Source: Bizionia myxarmorum
GTDB taxonomy: Bacteria; Bacteroidota; Bacteroidia; Flavobacteriales; Flavobacteriaceae
Direction of reading: 5' to 3'
DNA length: 64,000 bases
Assembly: GCF_008086205.1 (NCBI RefSeq)
Contig: NZ_VSKK01000001.1
Span: 1,798,001 to 1,862,000 of the forward strand
Made by a program: the position numbers and the translations under genes. Below, in pieces: positions 1 to 9,312 of the stretch (the first letter of the stretch is position 1; every line of letters begins with the position of its first letter). A model generated the notes under the pieces. The model was not told the origin of the DNA, searched no databases, and worked only from the letters and a program-made list of their open reading frames with translations.

Positions 1-683
1 GGGTTTTTTTCAACAAGATCAATAAGTTTTTCCATAGAAAAATTACCGTCATCACCTCGAATACCGAAGTAACCTGTTCCAAAATGGAAAATCACATCAC
101 CACCATGAGAATGGTAAGGAGATAAACCACCTTCACCGGTATTATGATAAGCGTCAGACATTTTAACCCCTTTATTCATAGATTCCACAGCTCTAGCTGA
201 TAAGGATCCAAAACTCATGGCACTCACATTAATTACAGAAGCGGGTCTAAATGGTTTCCTTCTATTATTATAAAGGCCCATAACCTTGGCGCAAGGTAAA
301 AAGTTAGGATTTGCAGTATTAGGATGATTGTCTGGAAGTTTAAAAGGCATCATAGCATTATTAATAAAAATATGCTGATGTGCGTATATATCACGATCGG
401 TACCAAAACCTTCGTAGTTATTTTCATGTTTTGCAGATGCATAAATCCAGCCACGTTCTATGCGGTTAAAAGGTAATTCTTCACGGTTATTAGCAACTAA
501 ATACTGGCGCAATTCTGGGCCAATTTTTTCTAACATATATCTAAAATGACCTACAATTGGGAAATTATGACTAATTGTATGACGTCTTTGGAAAAATACA
601 TCACGAATAGCAACTAGAACAAGTATAATAAGTATCCACATCCACCATGAGATTTCACCTAGAAAATCGAGGAAAGCATTCAT
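1..683 (-). CDS. FMN-binding glutamate synthase family protein (N-terminal part, cut by window edge)
   Basis: Reading leftwards from ATG at 683, the protein opens with one hydrophobic segment (about residues 13-25, WWMWILIILVLVA), then a soluble part with GGLSPYHSHGGDV and FHFGTGYFGIRGDDG, typical of the alpha/beta-barrel FMN-binding domain of glutamate-synthase-like oxidoreductases of the archaeal/GltB2 type. About 227 codons are present and the C-terminal half, with most of the FMN and Fe-S sites, lies outside the window. A TAnnTTTG element (TATCTTTG on the minus strand, 701-708) lies 18 bases before the start codon and looks like its -7 box. The gene is divergent from the AsmA-like gene at 746. 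The exact substrate cannot be stated; many such proteins are annotated as glutamate synthase without proof. Confidence 0.8.
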   Translation of the reverse strand, partial: MNAFLDFLGEISWWMWILIILVLVAIRDVFFQRRHTISHNFPIVGHFRYMLEKIGPELRQYLVANNREELPFNRIERGWIYASAKHENNYEGFGTDRDIYAHQHIFINNAMMPFKLPDNHPNTANPNFLPCAKVMGLYNNRRKPFRPASVINVSAMSFGSLSARAVESMNKGVKMSDAYHNTGEGGLSPYHSHGGDVIFHFGTGYFGIRGDDGNFSMEKLIDLVEKN

Positions 684-745
684 ATCAATTAATTTTTAAG
701 CAAAGATATTTAAAATATATTTGGAATTTTGGATATCTTTATTAA

Positions 746-2305
746 ATGGGAAAATCTTTAAAATTTTGGTTAAAAATTTCTGGCGGTATTATTGTTGGAG
801 TTATTTTGTTGTTATTTGTTTTACAGTGGTTTATGAAAAACAAAATTGAGAACTACTTAAAAAATGATCTTCCAGATACCATACAGTTGACATATTCCGA
901 TTTAAATTTGAATATTTTTTCGGGAAGTTTGTCGCTAAATCAGGTTGAAGTTTCGCGGATTGGTGAAACAACAAATGACATATTAGCCACTGCAAAATTG
1001 GAACAATTACAGGTTTCAGACGTGAGTTATTGGAGCTATTTGGTTAATAATACTATTCATGTTTCTAATATTCAATTAGAGCGTCCTAATATTATTTATA
1101 ATCACAATGCTAAAATTCAAAAATCAAACTATAAATCGTCTTCCAATAAGCCATATGATAAAACGGTAAAGGTTGATGGTTTCTTTATAAACAGTGCCAA
1201 TATTCAAATTAGGAATGTTGAAACGGATTCGTTAATGTTGCGAGTAGAAAACACGAAATTTTCTTTAAAAGATATTCGTTTTGATGAAAAAACAAGCGCA
1301 CAAAAAATCCCCATAGCTTATGCCGATATAAATCTGGTCTTCGAAAGCTTGTTTTTTAGAATGGGCGATTATGAGGATTTAACTTTAGGCCATTCTGAAA
1401 TCAAGAATCAACATGTTAGTTTGCAAGAATTAACGTTGAAAACAAAATATACCAAACAAAAATTATCTCAAATCCTTCCTGTAGAGCGAGATCATTATAA
1501 TGTTGTTGTAAAATCAATTGACATAAATGATTTTAAATATGGTTTCCGTCAGGATTCTATCTTCCAGTTTAAAAGTCCTAAAATTACGTTTACCGAACCG
1601 AACGCTGAAATATACCGTGATAAGTTGGTAGCGGATGATGAAAGTATTAAGCCGCTATACAGTAAAATGTTACGCGATTTAAAGTTTGACTTATCCATAG
1701 ACGAAATTAAAATTGCCGATGCCAATATTAGCTATTCGGAAAAGGTTAAAGTCGATCGTCAAGCCGGTACGGTTAATTTTAATGAATTTCAGGCCACCAT
1801 AAAAAATGTTAGTAATACTTATGTGGTGCCTACAAAAACGACTTTAGATATTAACACCCAGTTTATGGATCATGCACCTTTGAAAGCTTATTGGGAATTT
1901 GATGTAAATGATGATACCGATTTATTTTTATTTAAAGCAGAAATAGATTTGCTACAAGCATCTTATTTGAATAAATTTCTGGTTCCTAATTTAAATGTGC
2001 GATTGGAAGGTCAACTTGAAAAAACCTATTTGACAATAGGCGGGACTGATGATTTATCGCGAATTGATTTTAAAGTTAGTTATCAAGCTTTTGATGTTAT
2101 TATTTTAAAAGAGAATGGGAAAGAAGATAATAAATTCCTGTCCGGTATTGCTAATATTTTTGTTTCAAAAGATAGTAAGAAAAACGATTCCCAGTTTATA
2201 GAAGTTTCAAAGGAAGGGGTTGAAAGAAGTAAAAATCAATCCGTTTTCAATTATATCTGGATTAATACGCGAGCCGGTTTGCTAAAAGCTATGACTTTTG
2301 AATAA
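746..2305 (+). CDS. AsmA/DUF748-like membrane-anchored envelope protein
   Basis: The 519-residue product has a single N-terminal membrane helix (about residues 9-27) and then a long soluble part made of alternating beta-strand patterns, as in the AsmA-like superfamily of inner-membrane-anchored periplasmic proteins implicated in lipid transport or envelope assembly. The segment after the helix (LTYSDLNLNIFSGSLSLNQV) is the usual beginning of the AsmA/DUF748 repeat region. A TATATTTG box at 716-723 fits a flavobacterial -7 element. The gene stands alone between the divergent glutamate-synthase-like gene and uvrD. The family is inferred from architecture, not from a catalytic motif, and no specific role can be given. 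Confidence 0.55.
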   Translation: MGKSLKFWLKISGGIIVGVILLLFVLQWFMKNKIENYLKNDLPDTIQLTYSDLNLNIFSGSLSLNQVEVSRIGETTNDILATAKLEQLQVSDVSYWSYLVNNTIHVSNIQLERPNIIYNHNAKIQKSNYKSSSNKPYDKTVKVDGFFINSANIQIRNVETDSLMLRVENTKFSLKDIRFDEKTSAQKIPIAYADINLVFESLFFRMGDYEDLTLGHSEIKNQHVSLQELTLKTKYTKQKLSQILPVERDHYNVVVKSIDINDFKYGFRQDSIFQFKSPKITFTEPNAEIYRDKLVADDESIKPLYSKMLRDLKFDLSIDEIKIADANISYSEKVKVDRQAGTVNFNEFQATIKNVSNTYVVPTKTTLDINTQFMDHAPLKAYWEFDVNDDTDLFLFKAEIDLLQASYLNKFLVPNLNVRLEGQLEKTYLTIGGTDDLSRIDFKVSYQAFDVIILKENGKEDNKFLSGIANIFVSKDSKKNDSQFIEVSKEGVERSKNQSVFNYIWINTRAGLLKAMTFE

Positions 2306-2404
2306 GGTTCCTCAATCAACATAAAATTGTTTATAATTATTCGTAATTCTGACTGCCTAAGCGGCTAACAATGGCTAATTTTACACTTTAAAAATTTTTG
2401 AAGT

Positions 2405-4738
2405 TTGGAGAAATATTTAAGCCAGTTAAATGAAGCGCAACTAGCGCCAACGTTGCAGAAAGATGGACCGATGATTGTTATTGCAGGCGCTGGTTCTGGA
2501 AAAACACGCGTGCTAACCTATCGTATTGCCTATTTAATGAGTCAAGGTGTGGATGCCTTTAATATTTTGTCCTTAACATTTACCAACAAAGCAGCGCGCG
2601 AAATGAAAGAGCGTATAGCTACCATTGTTGGTGCCAGCGAGGCTAAAAATTTATGGATGGGAACCTTTCACTCGGTTTTCGCTAAAATTTTACGAATTGA
2701 GGCAGATAGATTAGGCTATCCAAGCAACTTCACAATTTATGACACCCAGGATTCGGATCGTTTAATTGGTGCCATTATCAAAGAAATGAATCTGGATAAG
2801 GAAATTTATAAAACTAAACAGATTCGCTCGCGAATTTCATCTTACAAAAACAACTTAGTTACGGTGAAAGCCTATCTTCAAAATCCAGAATTAATGGAAG
2901 CTGATAAAATGGCTAGACGTCCACGATTAGGCGATATTTATAAAAACTATGTAGAGCGTTGTTTCAAAGCAGGCGTTATGGATTTTGATGATTTGTTATT
3001 GAAAACCAATGAGCTTTTAACGCGTTTCCCTGAAGTACTGGCTAAATATCAAGACAAATTTCGCTATATTTTGGTGGATGAGTACCAAGATACAAACCAT
3101 TCCCAGTATTTAATTGTTAGAGCCTTGTCTGATAGATTTCAAAATATCTGTGTGGTTGGTGATGATGCGCAAAGTATTTATGCGTTCCGTGGTGCTAATA
3201 TTAACAATATTCTCAACTTTCAGAAAGATTATGATGATGTGAAGCTTTTCCGATTAGAACAAAATTACCGTTCTACCAAGAATATTGTAAATGCTGCCAA
3301 TTCTATAATCGAAAAAAACCAAACGAAATTAGATAAGATTGTTTGGACGGCTAATGATGAAGGTGCTAAAATTAAAGTCAATCGTTCCTTAACGGATGGT
3401 GATGAAGGGCGTTTTGTAGCGAGTTCTATTTCTGAAAACAAAATGCAAAATCAATTAATGAATAGTGATTTTGCGGTTTTATACAGAACCAATGCGCAAT
3501 CGCGTTCCATTGAAGATGCCTTAAGAAAACGGGATATTCCATATCGTATTTATGGTGGATTGTCATTTTATCAGCGTAAAGAAATTAAGGATGTTTTATC
3601 TTATTTACGACTCATAATCAATCCTGCAGATGAAGAAGCTTTAAAACGCGTTATAAATTATCCACCGCGTGGTATTGGCCAGACGACTATGGATAGATTG
3701 GTTATAGCGGCTAACGGCTATGGAAAAACTATTTTTGAAGTCCTTCAAAATATTGATAAAGTAGATATTAATATCAATTCTGGTGGCCGAAATAAATTAA
3801 GTGACTTTACCACACTTATTGAAAGTTTCCAAGTCATGAACCAAACAGCCAATGCATTTGAGTTGGCTGATCATGTGGCTAAAGCAAGTGGCTTAATTCG
3901 CGAATTGAATAAAGATAGCACGCCAGAAGGTGTTGCGCGATTGGAAAACATTGAAGAACTTTTAAACGGGATTAAAGATTTCGTTGAAGGTCAACGAGAA
4001 ATTGTTGATGCTACAGCGTCTTTAGCTGAATTTTTAGAAGATGTAGCTTTAGCCACCGATTTAGATGCTGATAAAGGCGATGCCGATCACGTGGCTTTAA
4101 TGACGATTCATTTGGCGAAAGGTTTGGAGTTTCCGTATGTTTATATTGTTGGTTTGGAAGAAGATTTATTTCCGTCTGCCATGAGTATGGGAACCCGAAG
4201 CGAGTTGGAGGAGGAGCGACGTTTATTTTATGTAGCATTGACGCGTGCTGAAAAACAAGCCTATTTAACCTATGCATTATCCAGATACCGTTGGGGAAAA
4301 CTGATAGATTCAGATCCTAGTCGTTTTATTGAAGAAATAGACGAACAGTATTTAGATATTATTACACCTCTTGAGGAACGTCGATTTAACCCGATGTTGG
4401 ATGCCGATATTTTTGGTGATCCTGAACCCAATAAAGTTCGATTTAAAAAACCAGTTCAGCCAACCTTTAAAAAGAAAGGCGCACCTGTTTCACAAGTTGA
4501 GAAAAAAGAAATCCCAGGCTCTCGAAATTTAAAACCTGTAAGTAAAGCAAGTTCAAGCACTAATTTATTTGATGCCAAACTGGCTGTTGGAAATATGGTC
4601 GAGCATTTACGTTTCGGAAAAGGCGAAGTCTTGCAAATTGAAGGCGCCGGTGCCGATGTAAAAGCTGAAATTAAGTTCAATAACGGTGGTGTTAAAAAAC
4701 TATTACTACGTTTTGCGAAACTAGAAATTATAGGCTAA
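2405..4738 (+). CDS. UvrD/PcrA-type superfamily 1 DNA helicase
   Basis: This 777-residue ATP-dependent 3'-5' DNA helicase would act in nucleotide excision repair, replication restart and removal of recombinase from DNA. Visible SF1 motifs in order are Walker A AGAGSGKTR (27-35), TFTNKAAREMKER (motif Ia), LVDEYQDTN (motif II), GDDAQSIYAFRGA (motif III), LEQNYRST (motif IV), MTIHLAKGLEFPYV (motif V) and YVALTRAEK (motif VI). The C-terminus VGNMVEHLRFGKGEVLQIEG is the small Tudor-like domain found at the end of PcrA/UvrD. The start is TTG at 2405; the natural N-terminus MEKYLSQLNEAQL follows it directly and there is no closer ATG. The length is normal for PcrA/UvrD. Confidence 0.95.
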   Translation: MEKYLSQLNEAQLAPTLQKDGPMIVIAGAGSGKTRVLTYRIAYLMSQGVDAFNILSLTFTNKAAREMKERIATIVGASEAKNLWMGTFHSVFAKILRIEADRLGYPSNFTIYDTQDSDRLIGAIIKEMNLDKEIYKTKQIRSRISSYKNNLVTVKAYLQNPELMEADKMARRPRLGDIYKNYVERCFKAGVMDFDDLLLKTNELLTRFPEVLAKYQDKFRYILVDEYQDTNHSQYLIVRALSDRFQNICVVGDDAQSIYAFRGANINNILNFQKDYDDVKLFRLEQNYRSTKNIVNAANSIIEKNQTKLDKIVWTANDEGAKIKVNRSLTDGDEGRFVASSISENKMQNQLMNSDFAVLYRTNAQSRSIEDALRKRDIPYRIYGGLSFYQRKEIKDVLSYLRLIINPADEEALKRVINYPPRGIGQTTMDRLVIAANGYGKTIFEVLQNIDKVDININSGGRNKLSDFTTLIESFQVMNQTANAFELADHVAKASGLIRELNKDSTPEGVARLENIEELLNGIKDFVEGQREIVDATASLAEFLEDVALATDLDADKGDADHVALMTIHLAKGLEFPYVYIVGLEEDLFPSAMSMGTRSELEEERRLFYVALTRAEKQAYLTYALSRYRWGKLIDSDPSRFIEEIDEQYLDIITPLEERRFNPMLDADIFGDPEPNKVRFKKPVQPTFKKKGAPVSQVEKKEIPGSRNLKPVSKASSSTNLFDAKLAVGNMVEHLRFGKGEVLQIEGAGADVKAEIKFNNGGVKKLLLRFAKLEIIG

Positions 4739-4742
4739 AGCT

Positions 4743-5606
4743 TTAATTAAAGTGTGTTTGAATAAAAGCTTTTAACTTTACGGTTGTATCCACTAAATCA
4801 GGTCCAATCCAACCATGACCGCCGTTTGGGTATAAGGTGAATTCATTTGTAACACCTAAATTGTCCAGTTTATTATGTAAATCGGTTCCTTGAGACACAG
4901 GAACCAAAGGATCCACACCGCCATAAAATAAAAGTGTTGGAGGCGCAGAAGCTGTCACGCGGTTAAGCGGGCTCACTTCTTCTAGATAAGCAACGGAAGC
5001 ATCCATAACAAACAAAGCAATAAGCCCTTGAATTTCTGGAATATCACTTTCAAGATAAAAGGGATCGGCCAAATTGGTGGGTCCTACAATGCTACAAACC
5101 ATACTGACATCGCTACTAATATCGAAAGCATAACTCCATAGCAGCGCTAAATGCCCACCAGCACTCGTGCCAATAAAACCGAAATCATTATCTATGACGT
5201 AATAATTTTGGTCAGATTTTAATTTATTAATAACTGTTGTAATATCATTTAGCTGCATGGGATACGGTCCATTTTCAGCATCTGCTAAACGGTAATTCAT
5301 ATTTACAATTCCCATATTTGGAAACTCATTAAGTAAGGCATCTTTAACTTCATTCATTTCTGCTTTATCGCCTGCAGACCATCCGCCACCATGGATTAAA
5401 ATCATCACATTCGTATCCATATTTCTATTGGCAGGCAAGTAAATATCGTATTTTTGATCGCCGTCAGGACCATAAGAAACATTGAGTTCTTGGTAGTAAG
5501 TAGTTGCGTCTAATCCGGGTTGAGATAATGCATCATCATCAGACTGACATGAGAAAATTAATAAAAAAGCGAAGCTGTAAAAGAAGAGCGATTGAATAGT
5601 TTTCAT
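4743..5606 (-). CDS. Secreted alpha/beta-hydrolase lipoprotein (esterase, HSL/BD-FAE-like)
   Basis: The 287-residue product starts with a lipoprotein signal peptide (lipid-anchored Cys at residue 20, IFSCQ). The mature part is an alpha/beta hydrolase of the carboxylesterase/HSL-like type: oxyanion motif HGGGW (72-76), nucleophile elbow GTSAG with Ser148, and candidate catalytic Asp232 (GGVDPL) and His264 (NGGHGW). It therefore probably cleaves small esters at the cell surface or in the periplasm. The substrate is unknown. The gene converges with uvrD, with only 4 bases between the stop codons. Confidence 0.85.
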   Translation of the reverse strand: MKTIQSLFFYSFAFLLIFSCQSDDDALSQPGLDATTYYQELNVSYGPDGDQKYDIYLPANRNMDTNVMILIHGGGWSAGDKAEMNEVKDALLNEFPNMGIVNMNYRLADAENGPYPMQLNDITTVINKLKSDQNYYVIDNDFGFIGTSAGGHLALLWSYAFDISSDVSMVCSIVGPTNLADPFYLESDIPEIQGLIALFVMDASVAYLEEVSPLNRVTASAPPTLLFYGGVDPLVPVSQGTDLHNKLDNLGVTNEFTLYPNGGHGWIGPDLVDTTVKLKAFIQTHFN

Positions 5607-5660
5607 AATAAGTAGAATTAAGTATCTTGCTTAAGTTAACGATTTTTTTTGAAGAATAGT

Positions 5661-6281
5661 ATGGCAGAGTTTATAAGAATATATGAAGAGAACCCTAATC
5701 CTAAAGAGATTAAGCGGGTTGTTGAGGTTTTGAAAAGGGGCGGTTTAATTATTTATCCAACGGATACGGTTTATGGTTTGGGCTGTGATATTACCAATGT
5801 AAAAGCTTTGGAAAAGATTGCCAGAATTAAGGGTGTAAAATTAGAAAAATCTAATTTCTCCTTTATTTGCCATGACTTAAGTAATTTAAGTGATTATGTG
5901 AAGCAAATAGATACGGCAAAATTCAAAATTTTGAAGCGCGCTTTACCAGGGCCTTATACGTTTATTTTGCCTGGAGCAAAATCCTTACCTTCAGTTTTTA
6001 AAAAGAAAAAAACGGTTGGTATTCGTGTGCCTAGTAATAATATTGCATTAGAGATTGTCAAGCAATTAGGAAATCCTATTATTTCAACCTCTATTCGTGA
6101 TGATGATTCGGTTTTAGAATATACCACAGACCCTGAATTAATCCTTGAGAAATGGGATAACCTTGTCGATTTGGTTATAGACGCAGGATATGGCGATAAC
6201 GTCGCATCTACGGTTATCGATTTATCTGAAGAAATTCCTGTAGTTATTCGTGAAGGGAAAGGTAGTTTAGAAATTTTCTAA
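5661..6281 (+). CDS. Sua5/YciO/YrdC family protein (probable L-threonylcarbamoyladenylate synthase)
   Basis: This family makes threonylcarbamoyl-AMP from threonine, bicarbonate and ATP for the t6A37 modification of tRNA. Diagnostic segments are GGLIIYPTDTVYGLGCD near the N-terminus, KSNFSFICHDLSNLSDY, ALPGPYTFILPG and, near the C-terminus, IREGKGSLEIF. At about 206 residues it is the single-domain YrdC/YciO size and lacks the Sua5 C-terminal domain. An upstream in-frame TTG at 5649 exists, but ATG at 5661 (MAEFIRIYEENP) matches the usual family beginning. Some YciO-branch members have unclear activity, so the exact reaction is inferred. Confidence 0.88.
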   Translation: MAEFIRIYEENPNPKEIKRVVEVLKRGGLIIYPTDTVYGLGCDITNVKALEKIARIKGVKLEKSNFSFICHDLSNLSDYVKQIDTAKFKILKRALPGPYTFILPGAKSLPSVFKKKKTVGIRVPSNNIALEIVKQLGNPIISTSIRDDDSVLEYTTDPELILEKWDNLVDLVIDAGYGDNVASTVIDLSEEIPVVIREGKGSLEIF

Positions 6282-6704
6282 AAAATCCATACCATTTTCT
6301 TTTATGTAAAATTTTAAGCTGAATGTAGCTTCCTGGCATATAAACTTTTTCCATGAGCCGTGAACGCTCGGGACTCCGATTGAAAATATTTTTCAGATTT
6401 AATAATGTTAATCAACCAATCTAAATGGTTTTTAGATCGTCTTTCAAATTGGTAATGTAGTGACTTGTTCATAATGAAAAAAGGTTTTAAATAGTTAATT
6501 TAGTTTTACATTAATCTGTTTCAATAGGCTTGGGGAAACCTTATTTACTTTTTATTTGAAGTTAATTACCTATTAAAAAGTAGCTATGATTAATGTATAG
6601 GTAAATTACTGCTTATATAGGGTTGACATTAACACGATTGCTATCAATTATTGATTCATTTAATAAAAAGTTAAAATTCTCTTTACTATTTCATAAAAGG
6701 ACAT
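6282..6704. other. Intergenic stretch without a recognisable gene
   Basis: This AT-rich gap between the convergent YrdC-like and OmpA-like genes holds no ORF with coding character. The last part is the terminator of the OmpA-like gene (see 6705-6733). No convincing structured RNA was seen. Confidence 0.5.
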
Positions 6705-6733
6705 AAAAAAAGCCCAATCGAAAGATTGGGCTT
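6705..6733 (-). terminator. Rho-independent terminator of the OmpA-like lipoprotein gene
   Basis: A 9-bp stem (AGCCCAATC / GATTGGGCT, 6711-6719 and 6724-6732) with a short loop is followed, on the minus strand, by a run of T (A-run 6705-6710 on plus). It lies just downstream of the minus-strand gene that ends at 6757. Confidence 0.85.
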
Positions 6734-6756
6734 TATACTTATAGACTAATTAGATA

Positions 6757-7593
6757 TTAGTTACCAGCTTCTAGTAATTTCATTTCTTTGTCAATCATGT
6801 CATAAAATTCATCAATTTTAGGTAAAACTATGATTCTAGTACGTCTGTTTTTAGCTCTGTTATCAGCAGTATCATTATCAACTAAAGGTTGGAATTCTCC
6901 ACGACCAGCAGCAATAAGTTGTTTAGGTGCTACACCTAAATCTTCAAGTACACGAACTACAGAAGTTGCACGTTTAACACTTAAATCCCAGTTGTCAATT
7001 AATGGTGGCTTGTTATAAGGAACTGGATCAGTGTGTGCTTCAACCATACATTCAAATGTTGGCTTGCTCTTAACTACTGTCGCAACTTTTCCTAAAATTT
7101 CTTTAGCTCTAGATGTTACACTGTAGCTACCACTTTGGAATAATACTTTATCTGCAATAGAAATAAATACAACACCTTTTTCAACATTTACTTGAATGTC
7201 TGGATCGTTCATACCAACTTCTTTTTTCAAACTTGTTACAAGCGCTAGCATAACACTATCTTTTTTGCTAACTGCATCTTGTAATCTAGAAATTCTTAAA
7301 TCTTTTTCTTTTAAGCTTTCTAATGTTTTCTCAACGTTACTTGCACCTTTAGATGTAAGCATAGTTAAAGACTCATTACTTGTAATAAGGTTGTCGTTAG
7401 ATTTCTTTAAATCTGAAATACGGTCCTCTAAACCTTGTGCTCTAGATAAGCATGAGTTTAATTTTACCGTTGCAGTATTTAATAAATCTTGTGTTTCTTG
7501 TTGTTTAGCTTCTAGAGCTGCATATTCCTTTTTAGAAACGCATGAGCCCAAAATAAACATAGCAGAAATACTCAATAAAATTAGTTTTTTCAT
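6757..7593 (-). CDS. OmpA-family peptidoglycan-binding lipoprotein with coiled coil
   Basis: The 278-residue lipoprotein (lipobox ILGSC, Cys18) has a long alpha-helical region rich in K, E, Q and L (about residues 22-115, probably coiled coil), then an OmpA_C domain. The OmpA core is visible as VEAHTDPVPYNKPP, WDLSVKRATSVVRVL, AAGRGEFQPLVDNDT and NRRTRIIVLP, the motif set that binds meso-diaminopimelate peptides. It probably tethers the outer membrane to the peptidoglycan. A minus-strand TAGTTTTG (7633-7640) could be its -7 element. It is monocistronic with its own terminator. Confidence 0.88.
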   Translation of the reverse strand: MKKLILLSISAMFILGSCVSKKEYAALEAKQQETQDLLNTATVKLNSCLSRAQGLEDRISDLKKSNDNLITSNESLTMLTSKGASNVEKTLESLKEKDLRISRLQDAVSKKDSVMLALVTSLKKEVGMNDPDIQVNVEKGVVFISIADKVLFQSGSYSVTSRAKEILGKVATVVKSKPTFECMVEAHTDPVPYNKPPLIDNWDLSVKRATSVVRVLEDLGVAPKQLIAAGRGEFQPLVDNDTADNRAKNRRTRIIVLPKIDEFYDMIDKEMKLLEAGN

Positions 7594-7784
7594 AATACTT
7601 AATGTGATTTTAGATGTTAATTGTTAACATACCAAAACTATGTAAAAGATTAGTTCCTTTTGTATGGATTAACAGAAATTTTAACAAATTTATAATTAAT
7701 TAATAATCAGCAATTTAAAATATTATTTTCAATTATTTTAACTTATTAGAGAAAGAAATGTGCTTTATTCCGAAGGCCTATTTT

Positions 7785-8765
7785 TTAAAAGCGGTAGTTG
7801 CCCCGAACATAGTAATCCCAAACAATAGATTTAGTTTTGAAATACTGGGGTTTCTGTGGTAATGCCCCTCGTTTTTTTAATAATTTAGGCAGGTTTTTGT
7901 AGAAGCTAAAATGGGCTTTAAAAACGGCCAAAATATGTGAAAATTTCAACTCAAATATAAACTTTAAACTGGCAATGCCATCCAAAACTAATCTAATAAA
8001 AATTAAAATAAATAAATTTCCAGATGCGTTTTTGGTTAAAGTGAATAAACTATTTCGAAAATTTAAATAGGTTTTTTTAGGATTCGTGTTTTTTAAAGTG
8101 GCACCGCCAACATGATAAATGGTAGATGTTCCTATATAAATGGTTTTATAATTCATATTAAAAGCGCGCCAACATAAATCAATTTCTTCCATATGCGCAA
8201 AAAACGATTCATCAAAACCATTTAAGGTTTCAAAAACGGATTTCCGAATTAAGAAACAAGCGCCAGACGCCCAGAATATGGAAGTTTTTCCTTGATATTG
8301 TAAATCGTCTTTTTCAACAGAATCAAAAACGCGACCGCGACAAAATGGATAGCCATATTTATCTATAAATCCACCAGCAGCTCCTCCATATTCAAAATAA
8401 TCCTTATTTTTATAGTCTAGAATTTTAGGTTGAATGATTGCCGTTTCAGCATGGTTTTCAAACTCTAAAATAATAGGTTCTAACCAGTTTTCAGTAACTT
8501 CTACATCACTATTCAATAAGCAGTAAATATCTTCTTTAACGTGTTTTAAAGCATCATTATAGCCTTTGGCATAACCGCCGTTTTCCGAGTTTTTAATAAT
8601 TCTAATAGCCGGGTAATTGTGTTTAATAAACGTAATTGAATCATCCGTTGATGCGTTATCAGCCACGTAAATAGTCGCTTCTTCAGAAAAAGCAACAATA
8701 GAAGGTAAAAACTGTTCCAACAATTTTTTTCCATTCCAGTTTAATATAACAATGGCTATTTTCAT
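7785..8765 (-). CDS. Family 2 (GT-A fold) glycosyltransferase
   Basis: The 326-residue enzyme begins with the GT2 signature AIVILNWNGKKLLEQFLPS and has VADNASTDDS (nucleotide-sugar binding), the acidic metal-binding segment LLNSDVEV, and FASGACFLIRKSVFE-type and HMEEIDLCWRAF regions typical of rhamnosyl/galactosyl-type transferases of cell-surface polysaccharides. A hydrophobic segment near residues 245-265 may associate with the membrane. Its ATG overlaps the stop of the upstream HsdR_N-like gene by ATGA, so the two are translationally coupled. The acceptor and donor sugar cannot be read from the sequence. The call of GT2 is firm; the pathway is not. Confidence 0.9.
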   Translation of the reverse strand: MKIAIVILNWNGKKLLEQFLPSIVAFSEEATIYVADNASTDDSITFIKHNYPAIRIIKNSENGGYAKGYNDALKHVKEDIYCLLNSDVEVTENWLEPIILEFENHAETAIIQPKILDYKNKDYFEYGGAAGGFIDKYGYPFCRGRVFDSVEKDDLQYQGKTSIFWASGACFLIRKSVFETLNGFDESFFAHMEEIDLCWRAFNMNYKTIYIGTSTIYHVGGATLKNTNPKKTYLNFRNSLFTLTKNASGNLFILIFIRLVLDGIASLKFIFELKFSHILAVFKAHFSFYKNLPKLLKKRGALPQKPQYFKTKSIVWDYYVRGNYRF

Positions 8766-9208
8766 AAGGTATAATCAGGGATGTCTTTTAAAAAATTATA
8801 ACGTTCCGCTTCAAAATCCATCTGACAATAATAATGATTTAAACCATTTGTAACCATTAAATACGTGGCCTTTAAGGTTAGATTATATTGGGCGATTTGG
8901 TCGAATGTTTTCTGATCAATAGAAACACTCGGCGCTTTACATTCAACAATAATATGAATGCTGCCATCCGGATTATAAACGACAATATCATAACGTTTGA
9001 TTAAATCGTTAATACGTAGTTGCTTTTCCACATTTATAAGGGACCTTGGATAATTTTTATCCACCATTAAAACCTGAAGGCAATTTTGGCGCACCCATTC
9101 TTCGGGTTGTAAAATCACAAATTTTTTCCGAATAGGATCGAATATAGATACTTTATTTTCGCTATTTTTGAAACGGAACGAAAACTTCGGAAAATTGAGT
9201 GCTTGCAT
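8762..9208 (-). CDS. Small HsdR N-terminal-domain protein (PD-(D/E)xK-like)
   Basis: The 148-residue protein resembles only the N-terminal nuclease-like domain of type I restriction subunit HsdR. It contains RYDIVVYNPDGSIHIIVECK, a D...ECK arrangement that matches the PD-(D/E)xK core. There is no helicase part and no hsdM or hsdS nearby. The start was set at ATG 9208 (MQALNFPKFSFRFKNSENK), where the family sequence begins as far as I recall it; a longer frame opening with TTG at 9307 adds 33 residues that look unrelated. It is coupled to the following glycosyltransferase (ATGA overlap) and is divergent from holA. Its role is unknown; it is a housekeeping-like standalone protein in flavobacteria rather than part of a restriction system. 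Confidence 0.75.
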   Translation of the reverse strand: MQALNFPKFSFRFKNSENKVSIFDPIRKKFVILQPEEWVRQNCLQVLMVDKNYPRSLINVEKQLRINDLIKRYDIVVYNPDGSIHIIVECKAPSVSIDQKTFDQIAQYNLTLKATYLMVTNGLNHYYCQMDFEAERYNFLKDIPDYTL

Positions 9209-9312
9209 AGAAATCACTATCGGTTTTGCCAAAGTTAACGTACAATAATCAAAAACCAAATGCCTTAAGCTTTTTTTAGGATTAGGTATTTTAATTTCGA
9301 AAGTCAACCATT

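Noticed and set aside
7196..7627. Plus-strand 143-codon frame opposite the OmpA-like gene
   Set aside because: Antisense to a well-supported lipoprotein gene; no family, no start context.
8762..9208. Type I restriction system
   Set aside because: Only an HsdR N-terminal-like domain is present; no hsdM, hsdS or helicase domain is nearby.
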